Below are positions 25,467 to 33,923 of a stretch of 64,000 nucleotides of DNA, in pieces; the stretch's first letter is position 1, and each line of letters starts with the position of its first letter. Made by a program: the position numbers and the translations under genes. Under the pieces are notes generated by a model. It saw nothing but the letters and a program-made list of their open reading frames with translations, was not told the DNA's origin and did not search any database. Origin of the DNA: Pseudolabrys sp. GTDB taxonomy: Bacteria; Pseudomonadota; Alphaproteobacteria; Rhizobiales; Xanthobacteraceae. The stretch spans positions 1-64,000 of the forward strand of contig JALHRB010000013.1 of assembly GCA_022841665.1 (NCBI GenBank), given 5' to 3'.

Positions 25467-27251
25467 ATGGCGACGTTGCAGGAGCGCTCGGAAGTCCGCG
25501 ACGGCATGCGGATCGACTGGAACGTGCCGATCACGATGGACGACGGGCTGGTGTTGCGCGCCGATGTCTTTCGCCCCGTGAAAGAAGGGCGCTACCCGGT
25601 CATCCTCACCTACGGTCCTTACGCCAAGAACCTCGCCTTCCAGGACGGATATCCGAGCGCCTGGCAGCGCATGGTCGACAAGCATCCCGACGTCACCGCC
25701 GGCTCCACCAACAAGTACCAGAACTGGGAGGTGGTCGATCCGGAGAAGTGGGTGCCGCACGACTATGTCTGCGTCCGCGTCGATTCCCGCGGCACCGGCT
25801 GCTCACCCGGCTACGTCGATCATTTCTCACCGCGCGAGACCAAGGACTTCTACGACTGCATCGAGTGGTCCGGCGTGCAGTCCTGGTCGAACGGCAAGGT
25901 GGGCCTCAACGGCATCTCCTACTACGGCATCAACCAGTGGCACGTGGCGTCGCTGCAGCCGCCGCATCTCGCCGCCATGTGCGTGTGGGAAGGAGCGGCC
26001 GACTGGTACCGCGACATGACGCATCACGGCGGCATGGTCTCCACGTTCTGGGAGAACTGGTACGACATGCAGGTGAAGACCGTGCAGTACGGCGCGGGCG
26101 AGCGCGGCGGCCGCAGCCGCGTGCACGGCGAGCTGGTGTGCGGGCCGGAGACGCTGTCGGAGGCCGAGCTCAGGAAGAACCGCTGCGACTTCGGTGCCGA
26201 GATCGTCGCGCATCCGATGGACGACGACTATCACAAGGCGCGCTCGCCGATCTGGTCGAAGATCACCGTGCCGCTGTTCACCGCCGCCAACTGGGGCGGC
26301 CAGGGCCTGCATCCGCGCGGCAATTTCGAAGGCTTCGTGCGTGCCGCCGCCAAGAACAAATGGCTGGAAGCGCACGGCATCGAGCACTGGACGCACTTCT
26401 ATACGGACTATGGCCGCGAGCAGCAGCTCGCCTTCTTCGATTACTTCCTGCACGGCAAGAAAAGCGCCTGGAACAAGCAGCCGAAAGTGCTGCTGCAACT
26501 GCGCTATCCGGGCGAGAAGTTCGTCGCGCGCGCGGAAAACGAATGGCCGCTCAAGCGCACCAAATGGACCAAGTTCTATCTCGATCCGAAGAGCATGGCG
26601 CTGACGACCAAGAAGCCGTCGGGCTCGGCGCAACTCAAGTTCGAAGCCATGGGCGACGGCCTCACCTTCCTGACGCCGCCGCTCGCGCAGGAAACGGAAA
26701 TCACCGGGCCGTCGGCGCTCAAGCTGTTCGCGTCGTCGTCCACCGCCGACGCCGACTTCTTCATCGTGTTGCGCGTATTCTCAGGCGACATGAAAGAGAT
26801 CGTGTTCCAGGGCGCCATCGATCCGCACACGCCGATCGCGCAAGGCTGGCTGCGCGCCTCGCACCGCAAGCTCGACAAGAAACTGTCGACGCCCTACCGC
26901 CCCTATCACACGCACGACCAGAAGCAGCCGCTCAAGAAGGGCCAGACCGTCGAGCTCGACATCGAGATCTGGCCGACCTGCATCGTGGTTCCCGCCGGCT
27001 ACCGCATCGCGTTGTCGATCCGCGGCAAGGACTATGAGTACGGCGGCGGCAGCGGCGGCAAGCTGTCGAACTTCAAGAACGAACTCACCGGCTGCGGCCC
27101 ATTCCTGCACAACGATCCCCGCGACCGGCCGCCTGCCCTCTTCGGCGGCACCACGAGCCTGCAATTCGGTCGCGGCAAAACGCCCTACGTGCTGCTGCCG
27201 ATTATTCCGCCGAAAAATCAGGCAAAGAGCAAAGGCCGCGGGCGAAAATAG
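25467..27251 (+). CDS. CocE/NonD family hydrolase
   Basis: A 594-residue alpha/beta hydrolase of the X-Pro dipeptidyl-peptidase S15/CocE class, with a C-terminal jelly-roll. The nucleophile elbow is GISYYG. A candidate His is in HGIEHWTHFYT. Where cocaine-esterase-type members usually have the catalytic Asp (GGWYD), this protein reads ANWGGQGLHPRGN, as in a distinct subgroup, so the acid residue is uncertain. Members hydrolyse esters or amides. The ATG at 25467 is preceded by GGGAGGACAG; an in-frame alternative lies at 25440. No signal peptide is seen. It stands alone upstream of the first HAAT operon. Confidence 0.87.
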   Translation: MATLQERSEVRDGMRIDWNVPITMDDGLVLRADVFRPVKEGRYPVILTYGPYAKNLAFQDGYPSAWQRMVDKHPDVTAGSTNKYQNWEVVDPEKWVPHDYVCVRVDSRGTGCSPGYVDHFSPRETKDFYDCIEWSGVQSWSNGKVGLNGISYYGINQWHVASLQPPHLAAMCVWEGAADWYRDMTHHGGMVSTFWENWYDMQVKTVQYGAGERGGRSRVHGELVCGPETLSEAELRKNRCDFGAEIVAHPMDDDYHKARSPIWSKITVPLFTAANWGGQGLHPRGNFEGFVRAAAKNKWLEAHGIEHWTHFYTDYGREQQLAFFDYFLHGKKSAWNKQPKVLLQLRYPGEKFVARAENEWPLKRTKWTKFYLDPKSMALTTKKPSGSAQLKFEAMGDGLTFLTPPLAQETEITGPSALKLFASSSTADADFFIVLRVFSGDMKEIVFQGAIDPHTPIAQGWLRASHRKLDKKLSTPYRPYHTHDQKQPLKKGQTVELDIEIWPTCIVVPAGYRIALSIRGKDYEYGGGSGGKLSNFKNELTGCGPFLHNDPRDRPPALFGGTTSLQFGRGKTPYVLLPIIPPKNQAKSKGRGRK

Positions 27252-27395
27252 CGGCGCGTAACCCGCAATACGGGGTGAAATGGCGCCGCATGCAACCGCC
27301 TAAATCCGCCGCGGTGGCATTTTGGGTGTTCACTCTTGGCGAACCTAGGGTAAGCTTCACGCAACCTTCGCTAATAAGAGAGGGATAAGGGGGGA

Positions 27396-28436
27396 ATGAA
27401 CACGCAGTTCTGGATCGTCCAGGCCTTCAACGGCGTTTCGTACGGTGCGCTGCTTTTTCTCGTCGGCGCCGGACTGTCGCTCATCTTCGGCGTCATGCGG
27501 ATCGTCAACCTCTCGCACGGCGCCTATTTTCTGTGGGGCGGCTACATCGCGCTGTCGGTGATCCACGCCACCGGCTCCTGGGCGCTTTCGCTGCCGCTTG
27601 CGGCGCTTGCGGTCGCCGCGATCGGCATCGCGATGGAGCGTTTGTTTCTGCGCTCGGCCGGACTTGAATATCTGCGCAACGGTGCGATCGCCGCCGGCGT
27701 CGGCGTGCTGATCAACCTCGCCATCTCCGCGCGCTGGCCGCAATTGATCGGCGGCGGCTGGATCCAATTCGTCATCATTTCCGTCGTCGCCGCGCTGGCG
27801 GTCTATGCGCTGCTGCAGCGCATTTCCGTCGTCCCCATCGACAACGACGTGCTGCGCCAGGTGCTGCTCACCGTCGGCTTCGCCTTTCTGTTTCAGCAGG
27901 CGGCGCTCGACATCTGGGGCGGCAACAACATGGACATCAACCCGCCGAGCGAGTTCACCCAGAGCATCGTCGTCGGCGGCATCTATTTGCCGCTCTACCG
28001 CGTGTTCATGATCGGCATGGCGGTGGCGATCGGCATCGTGCTGTGGCTCGCGATGGAGAAGACGCGCATGGGCGCGGCGGTGCGGGCAACCGTCGACGAC
28101 GCGCAGATGGCGCGCGGCGTCGGCATCGACACCAACCGCATCTCGATGTTCATCTTCGCGCTCGGCGCCTTCCTCGCCGCCCTCGGCGGCGTGATCGGCG
28201 GCGCCTTCCTCGGCATCTATCCCGGCCTCGACTTCGAAATGCTGCCGCTCGCCTTCGCCGTCGTCATCATCGGCGGCATGGGCAGCCTTGGCGGCGCCGC
28301 CATCGGCGCGCTCGCCGTCGGCCTGGCCGACAATTTCGGCAAGGCCTTGTTCCCCGAGATTTCATACTTCACGCTGTACGCGCCGATGGTGCTGATCCTC
28401 GCGATCAAGCCGACCGGCCTGTTCGGCCGAGAGTGA
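27396..28436 (+). CDS. livH: HAAT ABC transporter permease, LivH type (system 1)
   Basis: A 346-residue inner-membrane permease with about 8-9 hydrophobic segments. The start QAFNGVSYGALLFLVGAGLS and LSLIFGVMRIVNLSHGAYF are the LivH signature, as is GGMGSLGGAAIGALAVGLADN near the end. It is the first gene of an operon H-M-binding protein-G-F (27396-32345). GGGGGGA precedes the ATG. The system imports branched-chain amino acids or, in this family, aromatic acids, amides or urea. The substrate is not predictable. Confidence 0.92.
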   Translation: MNTQFWIVQAFNGVSYGALLFLVGAGLSLIFGVMRIVNLSHGAYFLWGGYIALSVIHATGSWALSLPLAALAVAAIGIAMERLFLRSAGLEYLRNGAIAAGVGVLINLAISARWPQLIGGGWIQFVIISVVAALAVYALLQRISVVPIDNDVLRQVLLTVGFAFLFQQAALDIWGGNNMDINPPSEFTQSIVVGGIYLPLYRVFMIGMAVAIGIVLWLAMEKTRMGAAVRATVDDAQMARGVGIDTNRISMFIFALGAFLAALGGVIGGAFLGIYPGLDFEMLPLAFAVVIIGGMGSLGGAAIGALAVGLADNFGKALFPEISYFTLYAPMVLILAIKPTGLFGRE

Positions 28437-28443
28437 GACGCCG

Positions 28444-29451
28444 ATGGTCACGCAGAAATTCAAGATCCTGATGGTCCTGGTGGCGCTGCTGGCGCTGGCA
28501 ATCATCGTGCCGAACTCCGGCTCCTTCGTCGTGCTGCTGACGACGCGCGCGCTCTGTTTTGCGATCCTGGCGATGAGCCTGGACATCCTGCTCGGCTTCA
28601 CCGGGCTGGCCTCGCTCGGACAGGCGGCCTATTTCGGCGTCGGCGCCTATCTCACCGCGGTGCTCGCCACCAAGTTCGGCTTCGGGTTGGGCTGGGACTT
28701 CTGGCTGGTAGTGCTGCTTGGCATGTTGCTCGGTGCGGCGCTCGCGGCCTTCTTCGGCCTGTTCGCCATCCGCGCCACCGGCGTCTACTTCCTGATGATC
28801 ACGCTGGCGCTTGGACAGTGTGTCTGGGGCCTGGCGTATCGCTGGAATTCGGTCACCGGCGGCGACAACGGCATCAACATGAACGGCCGGCCGGCCTTCG
28901 GCCTCGACCTCACCAACGAGATCACCTTCTTCTATCTCGTGTTTGCTTTCTTCGTCGCCTCCATGGCGATCATGTACGTGCTGGTGCGCTCGCCGTTCGG
29001 CCGCAGCCTCGAGGGCATCCGCGAGCGCGAACTGCGCATGCAGATCCTCGGCTACAACACGTGGCTGCACAAATACATCGCCTTCATCATCGCCGGCGCC
29101 TTCGGCGGCCTGGCGGGCGTGTTGTGGGCGCACACCAACGGCCATGTCAGCCCGGAAAACGTGGTTCTCACCACGTCGGTGGACGCGCTGCTGATGGTCG
29201 TGCTCGGCGGCGCGGGAACGCTGGTCGGCGCCGTCATCGGCTCGGCCATTGTCTTCGGCCTGCGCGAGTATCTCTCCACCCTGGTGCCGTGGTGGCAGTA
29301 TGCCCTCGGCGCCGTCTACGTATTGACCATTCTCTACCTGCCGACCGGGCTGATGGGCATTCCCGCGCGCATCCGGCAATGGCGCGGCAGCGGCAAGTCC
29401 GAAGACTCGACCAAACTGACGGCCAAAGCATTGGCATCCAAACCTTCCTGA
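28444..29451 (+). CDS. livM: HAAT ABC transporter permease, LivM type (system 1)
   Basis: A 335-residue permease with the LivM hallmarks ALCFAILAMSLDILLGFTGL, SLGQAAYFGVGAYLTAVLA and the cytoplasmic-loop segment NSVTGGDNGINMNGRP. It starts 7 bases after livH and forms the permease heterodimer with it. The C-terminus is a charged 25-residue tail (GSGKSEDSTKLTAK). Long antisense frames across this gene are codon-bias shadows. Confidence 0.92.
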   Translation: MVTQKFKILMVLVALLALAIIVPNSGSFVVLLTTRALCFAILAMSLDILLGFTGLASLGQAAYFGVGAYLTAVLATKFGFGLGWDFWLVVLLGMLLGAALAAFFGLFAIRATGVYFLMITLALGQCVWGLAYRWNSVTGGDNGINMNGRPAFGLDLTNEITFFYLVFAFFVASMAIMYVLVRSPFGRSLEGIRERELRMQILGYNTWLHKYIAFIIAGAFGGLAGVLWAHTNGHVSPENVVLTTSVDALLMVVLGGAGTLVGAVIGSAIVFGLREYLSTLVPWWQYALGAVYVLTILYLPTGLMGIPARIRQWRGSGKSEDSTKLTAKALASKPS

Positions 29452-29487
29452 TCTTCGCGGCGGGAAGGCAACTGAGGGAGAACGACC

Positions 29488-30744
29488 ATGACGACGACTA
29501 AGCGACATCGGCTTGCGCCGATGCTTTTCGGAAGCTGTCTCGCGCTCAGCCTCGCCGCGCCCGCCAGCGCGGAAGAACTGCGCATCGGCTTCGTTGCGCC
29601 GCTCACCGGCATCTTCGCCCAGGTTGGCAAAGACATGCAGGACGGCTTCCAGCTCTATCTCGACCAGCACGGCGGCAAGCTCGGTGGCGCCGACGTGAAG
29701 TTCATCGTCGAAGACGAGCAGGGCAAGCCCGACACCGCCGTCACCAAGGCCAAGAAGCTGGTCTTGAACGACAAGGTGCACATGTTCATCGGCGGCCTGC
29801 TGGCCTCGTCGGGTTACGCGCTCGCGCCGGTGAGTTCGGCGGAGAAAACCTTGTACATTTCCTCCGTCGCGGCGGCCGATGACCTGACCCAGCGCGACCT
29901 GAAGAAGTATCCCTACTTCATCCGCACCAGCTGGACCTCGTCGCAACCGCACCATGCGCTCGGCCAGTGGGCCTGCGACCAGGGCTACAAGAAGATCGTT
30001 TCCGTCGCCGCCGACTACGCCTTCGGCTACGAAGTGGCCGGTGGTTTCCAGAAGGCTTTCGAGGATTGCGGCGGACAAATTATCCAGAAGATCTGGCCGC
30101 CGCTCGGCACCAAGGACTTCGGACCCTATCTTCCGACCATCAAGGCCGATGCCGACGCGATCTTCTCGCTGATGGTCGGCCCGATGTCGCTGCAGTTCCC
30201 CAAGCAGTTGCGCGGCGCCGGCATCAAGAAGCCGATCATCGGCGGCGGCACCAGCTATGACGAATTCGCCCTTCCCTTCATGGGCGACGAAGTGATCGGC
30301 GACGTCTCCGGGCTGCACTACAGCGCGGCGCTGCCGACGCCGAAGAACGAAGCCTTCGTGAAGGCCTACCGCACCAAGTACGGCAAGGTGCCGTCCTACT
30401 ATTCGGAAAACAACTACACCACCGCGCAATGGATCGACGAAGCGATGAAGAAGGCCGGCGGCAAATGGCCGGGGCCGGAAGCCTTCATCAAGATCATGTC
30501 GGAGATCAAGCTCGACAGCGTGCGCGGGCCGATCGCCATGGATGACATGCGCAACCCGGTGCAGAACATCTACATCAAGAAAGTCGAAAAGAAGAAGATG
30601 TTCGGCTACGAGAAGGACGAGCTCTGGAACACCGTGATCAAGACCTACCCGAACGTCGGGCAGTTCTGGACTTACGGCAAGGACAAGTTCCTGGCGCAGC
30701 CGCTCTATAGCCGCGACTTCCCGCCCTGCAAGTTCTGCAACTAG
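29488..30744 (+). CDS. HAAT periplasmic substrate-binding protein (system 1)
   Basis: A 418-residue type I periplasmic binding protein. A signal peptide is clear (KRHRLAPMLFGSCLALSLAA, cleavage after PASA near residue 28). The mature start EELRIGFVAPLTGIFAQVGK is the Peripla_BP_6 signature. It lies between livM and livG of the same operon and delivers the ligand to LivHM. It is similar in layout to the binding protein at 32607 (shared IWPPL, SQFWTY-like and YSR[DN][FY]PP endings), so the two are probably duplicates. A strong hairpin follows its stop. Confidence 0.92.
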   Translation: MTTTKRHRLAPMLFGSCLALSLAAPASAEELRIGFVAPLTGIFAQVGKDMQDGFQLYLDQHGGKLGGADVKFIVEDEQGKPDTAVTKAKKLVLNDKVHMFIGGLLASSGYALAPVSSAEKTLYISSVAAADDLTQRDLKKYPYFIRTSWTSSQPHHALGQWACDQGYKKIVSVAADYAFGYEVAGGFQKAFEDCGGQIIQKIWPPLGTKDFGPYLPTIKADADAIFSLMVGPMSLQFPKQLRGAGIKKPIIGGGTSYDEFALPFMGDEVIGDVSGLHYSAALPTPKNEAFVKAYRTKYGKVPSYYSENNYTTAQWIDEAMKKAGGKWPGPEAFIKIMSEIKLDSVRGPIAMDDMRNPVQNIYIKKVEKKKMFGYEKDELWNTVIKTYPNVGQFWTYGKDKFLAQPLYSRDFPPCKFCN

Positions 30745-30752
30745 CCGACAAC

Positions 30753-30779
30753 GGCGCCGGGGCAAGCGGCCCCGGCGCC
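30753..30779 (+). terminator. Intra-operon hairpin after binding protein 1
   Basis: GGCGCCGGGG (30753-30762) and CCCCGGCGCC (30770-30779) form a perfect 10-bp stem with a 7-base loop, and no T-run follows. It is more likely a processing or attenuation hairpin that raises binding-protein mRNA relative to livGF than a full terminator. Confidence 0.6.
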
Positions 30780-30806
30780 ACCCTCACATAGCAGAAGGTC
30801 TTTCGC

Positions 30807-31580
30807 GTGAGCACCGATACCCAGACCAGCGGCGGCGCGACCCCGGTTCTCGAGCTCAAGGGGTTGTGCAAGAGCTTCGGCGGCCTGCATGCGACGCGCG
30901 ACGTCTCGCTGCGCATCATGGCCGGCGACCGCAAGGCGATCATCGGCCCGAACGGCGCCGGCAAGACCACGCTGTTCAATCTCATCACCGGCATTTATCC
31001 GGCCACGTCCGGCAACATCCTGCTGTTCGGGCAGGACGTCACCACCTGGCCGAGCCACCGGCGCACCGCGCTCGGCATGGCGCGCACGTTCCAGGTGACG
31101 AGCCTGTTCCCGAAGCTGACCGTGCTCGACAACGTGCTGCTGGCCATCAAGGGCCTGCGGCCGTCAAAATTCGTGATGTGGCGCGTGCTGTCGTCCTACC
31201 GCGACGTCTACGAGAAGGCCCATCAGTTGCTCGAGCAGGCCAACTTCCTCGACCGCAAGGACACCGAGGTGCGCAACCTGTCGCATGGCGAGCAGCGCCA
31301 GCTCGAGATCATTCTCGGCCTTGCCAGCGATCCGAAGATTCTGCTGCTGGACGAGCCGGCGGCCGGCCTTTCGTCGGGCGAGTCCATCGAAATGACCAAG
31401 TTTCTGATGGGCCTCGATCCGAAGCTCGCGATCCTCCTGATCGAGCACGACATGGACGTGGTGTTCGACGTGGCGGACGAAATCTCCGTGCTGCACTTCG
31501 GCGAGGTGCTGGAGACCGGTTCGCCCGAGCAGATCCATTCGAGCGCCAGAGTGCAGGAAATCTATTTGGGGACCGACTAG
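30807..31580 (+). CDS. livG: HAAT ABC transporter ATPase, LivG type (system 1)
   Basis: A 257-residue ATP-binding subunit. The Walker A is GPNGAGKTT, the ABC signature is LSHGEQRQLEI (Ser-His-Gly variant) and the Walker B is ILLLDEPAAGL. The His switch is in LIEHDMDVVF. It starts with GTG at 30807. It pairs with LivF to energise the LivHM permease. The 63 bases before livF hold a rhizobial palindrome. Confidence 0.92.
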   Translation: MSTDTQTSGGATPVLELKGLCKSFGGLHATRDVSLRIMAGDRKAIIGPNGAGKTTLFNLITGIYPATSGNILLFGQDVTTWPSHRRTALGMARTFQVTSLFPKLTVLDNVLLAIKGLRPSKFVMWRVLSSYRDVYEKAHQLLEQANFLDRKDTEVRNLSHGEQRQLEIILGLASDPKILLLDEPAAGLSSGESIEMTKFLMGLDPKLAILLIEHDMDVVFDVADEISVLHFGEVLETGSPEQIHSSARVQEIYLGTD

Positions 31581-31627
31581 CGCATGATCCCGAAAAGTGG
31601 ACACCGGTTTTCGGATAAAATCATGCG
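31581..31627. repeat. Rhizobial-type short palindrome (GCATGAT...ATCATGC)
   Basis: CGCATGAT (31581-31588) and ATCATGCG (31620-31627) flank an inner pair, CCGAAAA and TTTTCGG. The sequence matches, from memory, a short palindrome that is very frequent between genes of Rhizobiales genomes. It occupies most of the livG-livF gap. Confidence 0.75.
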
Positions 31628-31643
31628 CCGAGGGAAATAAGTC

Positions 31644-32345
31644 ATGGCGATTCTCGAAGTCGAGGACATCCACACCTATTACGGCGACGCCTACGTCCTC
31701 CAGGGCCTGTCGCTCAAGCTCGAGCAGGGCCAGATTCTCGGCCTGCTCGGCCGCAACGGCGTCGGCAAGACGACGCTGGTGAACTCGATCGTCGGCTTCA
31801 ATCCGCCGCGGCGCGGCAAGATCGTGTTCAAGGGCGACGACATCACCGGCAAGGCCTCATTCGAGACCGTGCGCAGCGGCATGGGCCTGGTGCCGCAGGG
31901 CCGCCGCGTATTTCCGACTTTGAGCGTCGAGGAAAACCTGCTGGTCGCCGAGCGCAGCCCGGAGCGGCATCGCTGGAACCTCGAGCGCGTCTACAAGCTG
32001 TTCCCGCGCCTGCAGGAGCGCCGCAACCAGCGCGCCAAGACGCTGTCCGGCGGCGAGCAGCAGATGCTCGCTATCGGCCGCGCGCTGATGACCAATCCCG
32101 ATTGCCTGATCATGGACGAGCCGTCGGAAGGGCTCGCCCCGATCATCATCCAGGGCCTGTGGGACGCGATCAGCACGCTGAAAAAAGAAGGCTTGTCGAT
32201 CCTGCTGGTCGAGCAGAGCGCGCATCTGGCGCTCAAGCTGGTCGACTACGTGCACGTGATGAGCAAGGGCCAGGTGGTCTATTCCGCCAAGCCGGAAGAG
32301 CTGCGCGCCAACGAAGAGATCAAGTCGAGCTACCTCGGCATCTAG
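31644..32345 (+). CDS. livF: HAAT ABC transporter ATPase, LivF type (system 1)
   Basis: A 233-residue ATP-binding subunit with Walker A GRNGVGKTT, signature LSGGEQQML, Walker B CLIMDEPSEGLAP and the His/Gln switch region LLVEQSAHLALKL. The ATG at 31644 has an AAATAAG-rich upstream and no strong ribosome binding site, possibly because the palindrome separates it from livG. It is the last gene of system 1. Confidence 0.92.
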   Translation: MAILEVEDIHTYYGDAYVLQGLSLKLEQGQILGLLGRNGVGKTTLVNSIVGFNPPRRGKIVFKGDDITGKASFETVRSGMGLVPQGRRVFPTLSVEENLLVAERSPERHRWNLERVYKLFPRLQERRNQRAKTLSGGEQQMLAIGRALMTNPDCLIMDEPSEGLAPIIIQGLWDAISTLKKEGLSILLVEQSAHLALKLVDYVHVMSKGQVVYSAKPEELRANEEIKSSYLGI

Positions 32346-32544
32346 CGGCGCACGGCACCGCGAGCCGGGCTGCGCGACAGTCCTATTTGCAACGACACAT
32401 CGCAGATCAATTGTGCGCCGCCGCGTGCTGCCCGACGCGCGCGGTGGGCCTGTGGGGTTATGCCAAAAGTACCTTTACATCGTGGAAGGCCATGGCGGAT
32501 GATGGCAGCCGACACGATGCCTCACCTTGCCGCTCGCGGCCAAA

Positions 32545-32570
32545 TAAAAAAGCGGCCGAACAAGGCCGCC
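32545..32570 (-). terminator. Leftward-facing terminator-like hairpin upstream of binding protein 2
   Basis: GCGGCC (32552-32557) and GGCCGC (32564-32569) form a 6-bp stem around GAACAA. On the minus strand it is followed by a run of six T at the stem base and then ATTTGG, the form of an intrinsic terminator for leftward transcription. The 32346-32606 gap shows no gene on either strand, so the transcript it would end is unknown. Confidence 0.45.
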
Positions 32571-32606
32571 CACGATCAAACCAGTTGGGAAAATGGGAGG
32601 AATGAA

Positions 32607-33848
32607 ATGTCGCGTAAGCTCACCCGCCGTCAAATGATGGCCGCAACCGCTGCCGGCGCAGCGGCGGCGACCTTCAAGTTTCCGATGCCCGCGATCGCGC
32701 AGGCCGCGCCGTTCAAGCTCGGCCTGCTCACCGTCAAGACCGGGCCGCTCGCACAGGGCGGTATCCAGATGGAACAGGGCGTCGTCACGTTCCTGAAGGA
32801 GAAGAACTACACCTTCGCCGGCCGCAAGGTCGACTTCATCTCCGCCGACACCGGCGGCAACCCGGCCGGCACCAAGACCAAGGCGCAGGAACTGATCGAG
32901 CGCGACAAGGTCGACGCCATCCTCGGCCCGCTCGCCGCCTTCGAGCTCCTGGCCATCACCGACTACGTGCGCGACCAGAAGACTCCGATGCTCAGCCTCG
33001 CGGGCGCCGAAGACATGACGCAGCGGCGTCCGAACCCCTACTTCCTGCGCCCGGCCGCATCCTCGTCGCAGGCTATGCACCCGATGGCGGACTTCGCCGC
33101 CAAGGAGCTCAAGCTCAAGCGCGTCGTGACCATCTCCGAGGACTTCGCCTTCGGTCATGAACAGATGGGCGGCTTCCAGCAGACCTTCGAGGAAGCCGGC
33201 GGCAGAATTGTCAATAAGATCTGGCCGCCGCTGGTGACGCCCGACTACACGCCGTTCGTCGCGCAGATCGCGGATTGCGACGGCGTCTGCCAAGGCTTCG
33301 CCGGCTCCAACCCGTTGCGCTTCATGAAGACTTACGCCGCGGCCGGACTGAAATATCCGGTGGTGTCCGGCGAAACCGGCGGCGACGACGCACTGCTGCG
33401 TTCGTTCGGCGACGAGGCGCTCGGCCTCTATAGCTGCTGCCCCTATACGCTCGACCACAACACCGACAGCAACAAGCGGTTCGTCGCTGCGATGGTGAAG
33501 GACTATGGTGTCGAGCCGGGCTTCTACGCGGCCGGGCTCTATGTCGCGGCTGCCGTCGTGGCGGCCGGCTTGGAAAAGAGCGGCGGCAAGACCGACGACA
33601 AGGAAGCCTTCGTCAAGGCGCTCAAGGCGGTCGACCTCAAGGACACGCCGCGCGGTCCGATCAAGTTCGATCATCTCGGCAACGTCGTCGGCGACTTCTA
33701 CATCCGCCACCTCGAGAAGGTGAACGGCAAGCTCGTCAACAAGACGATCAAGACCTACAAGAACGTCAGCCAGTTCTGGACCTACGACGAAAAGAAGTTC
33801 CTGCAGCAGCCGGTCTATTCGCGCAATTATCCGCCGCTCAAGACCTGA
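32607..33848 (+). CDS. HAAT periplasmic substrate-binding protein with Tat-like signal (system 2)
   Basis: A 413-residue type I binding protein. The N-terminus MSRKLTRRQMMAATAAGAAA has a twin-arginine-like RR followed by a hydrophobic stretch ending in IAQA, suggesting Tat export. The mature start AAPFKLGLLTVKTGPLAQGG is typical of Peripla_BP_6. The start is the second ATG of ATGAAATG (32607), with GGGAGG 7-12 bases upstream. It is the first gene of operon binding protein-H-M-G-F (32607-37216). It is related to binding protein 1 (same KIWPPL and C-terminal SQFWTYDEKKF/YSRNYPP pattern). Confidence 0.92.
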   Translation: MSRKLTRRQMMAATAAGAAAATFKFPMPAIAQAAPFKLGLLTVKTGPLAQGGIQMEQGVVTFLKEKNYTFAGRKVDFISADTGGNPAGTKTKAQELIERDKVDAILGPLAAFELLAITDYVRDQKTPMLSLAGAEDMTQRRPNPYFLRPAASSSQAMHPMADFAAKELKLKRVVTISEDFAFGHEQMGGFQQTFEEAGGRIVNKIWPPLVTPDYTPFVAQIADCDGVCQGFAGSNPLRFMKTYAAAGLKYPVVSGETGGDDALLRSFGDEALGLYSCCPYTLDHNTDSNKRFVAAMVKDYGVEPGFYAAGLYVAAAVVAAGLEKSGGKTDDKEAFVKALKAVDLKDTPRGPIKFDHLGNVVGDFYIRHLEKVNGKLVNKTIKTYKNVSQFWTYDEKKFLQQPVYSRNYPPLKT

Positions 33849-33859
33849 GAAAATGCAGT

Positions 33860-33892
33860 CGCCGCGGGTGCCGGCGCGAGGCGCCCGCGGCG
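33860..33892 (+). terminator. Intra-operon hairpin after binding protein 2
   Basis: CGCCGCGGG (33860-33868) pairs with CCCGCGGCG (33884-33892). It lies in the same position relative to the binding-protein gene as the hairpin at 30753-30779 in system 1. With no T-run, it is likely a stabilising or attenuating hairpin that lowers permease expression. Confidence 0.55.
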
Positions 33893-33923
33893 GTTCCGGT
33901 TAAAGAGCGCGGAAAGCTGCCGC

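Noticed and set aside
28405-30765. A 786-codon open frame on the minus strand across livM and the binding-protein gene
   Set aside because: It is antisense to two clear transport genes, has a low-complexity His/Arg/Asp-rich composition typical of GC-rich shadow frames, and shows no domain.
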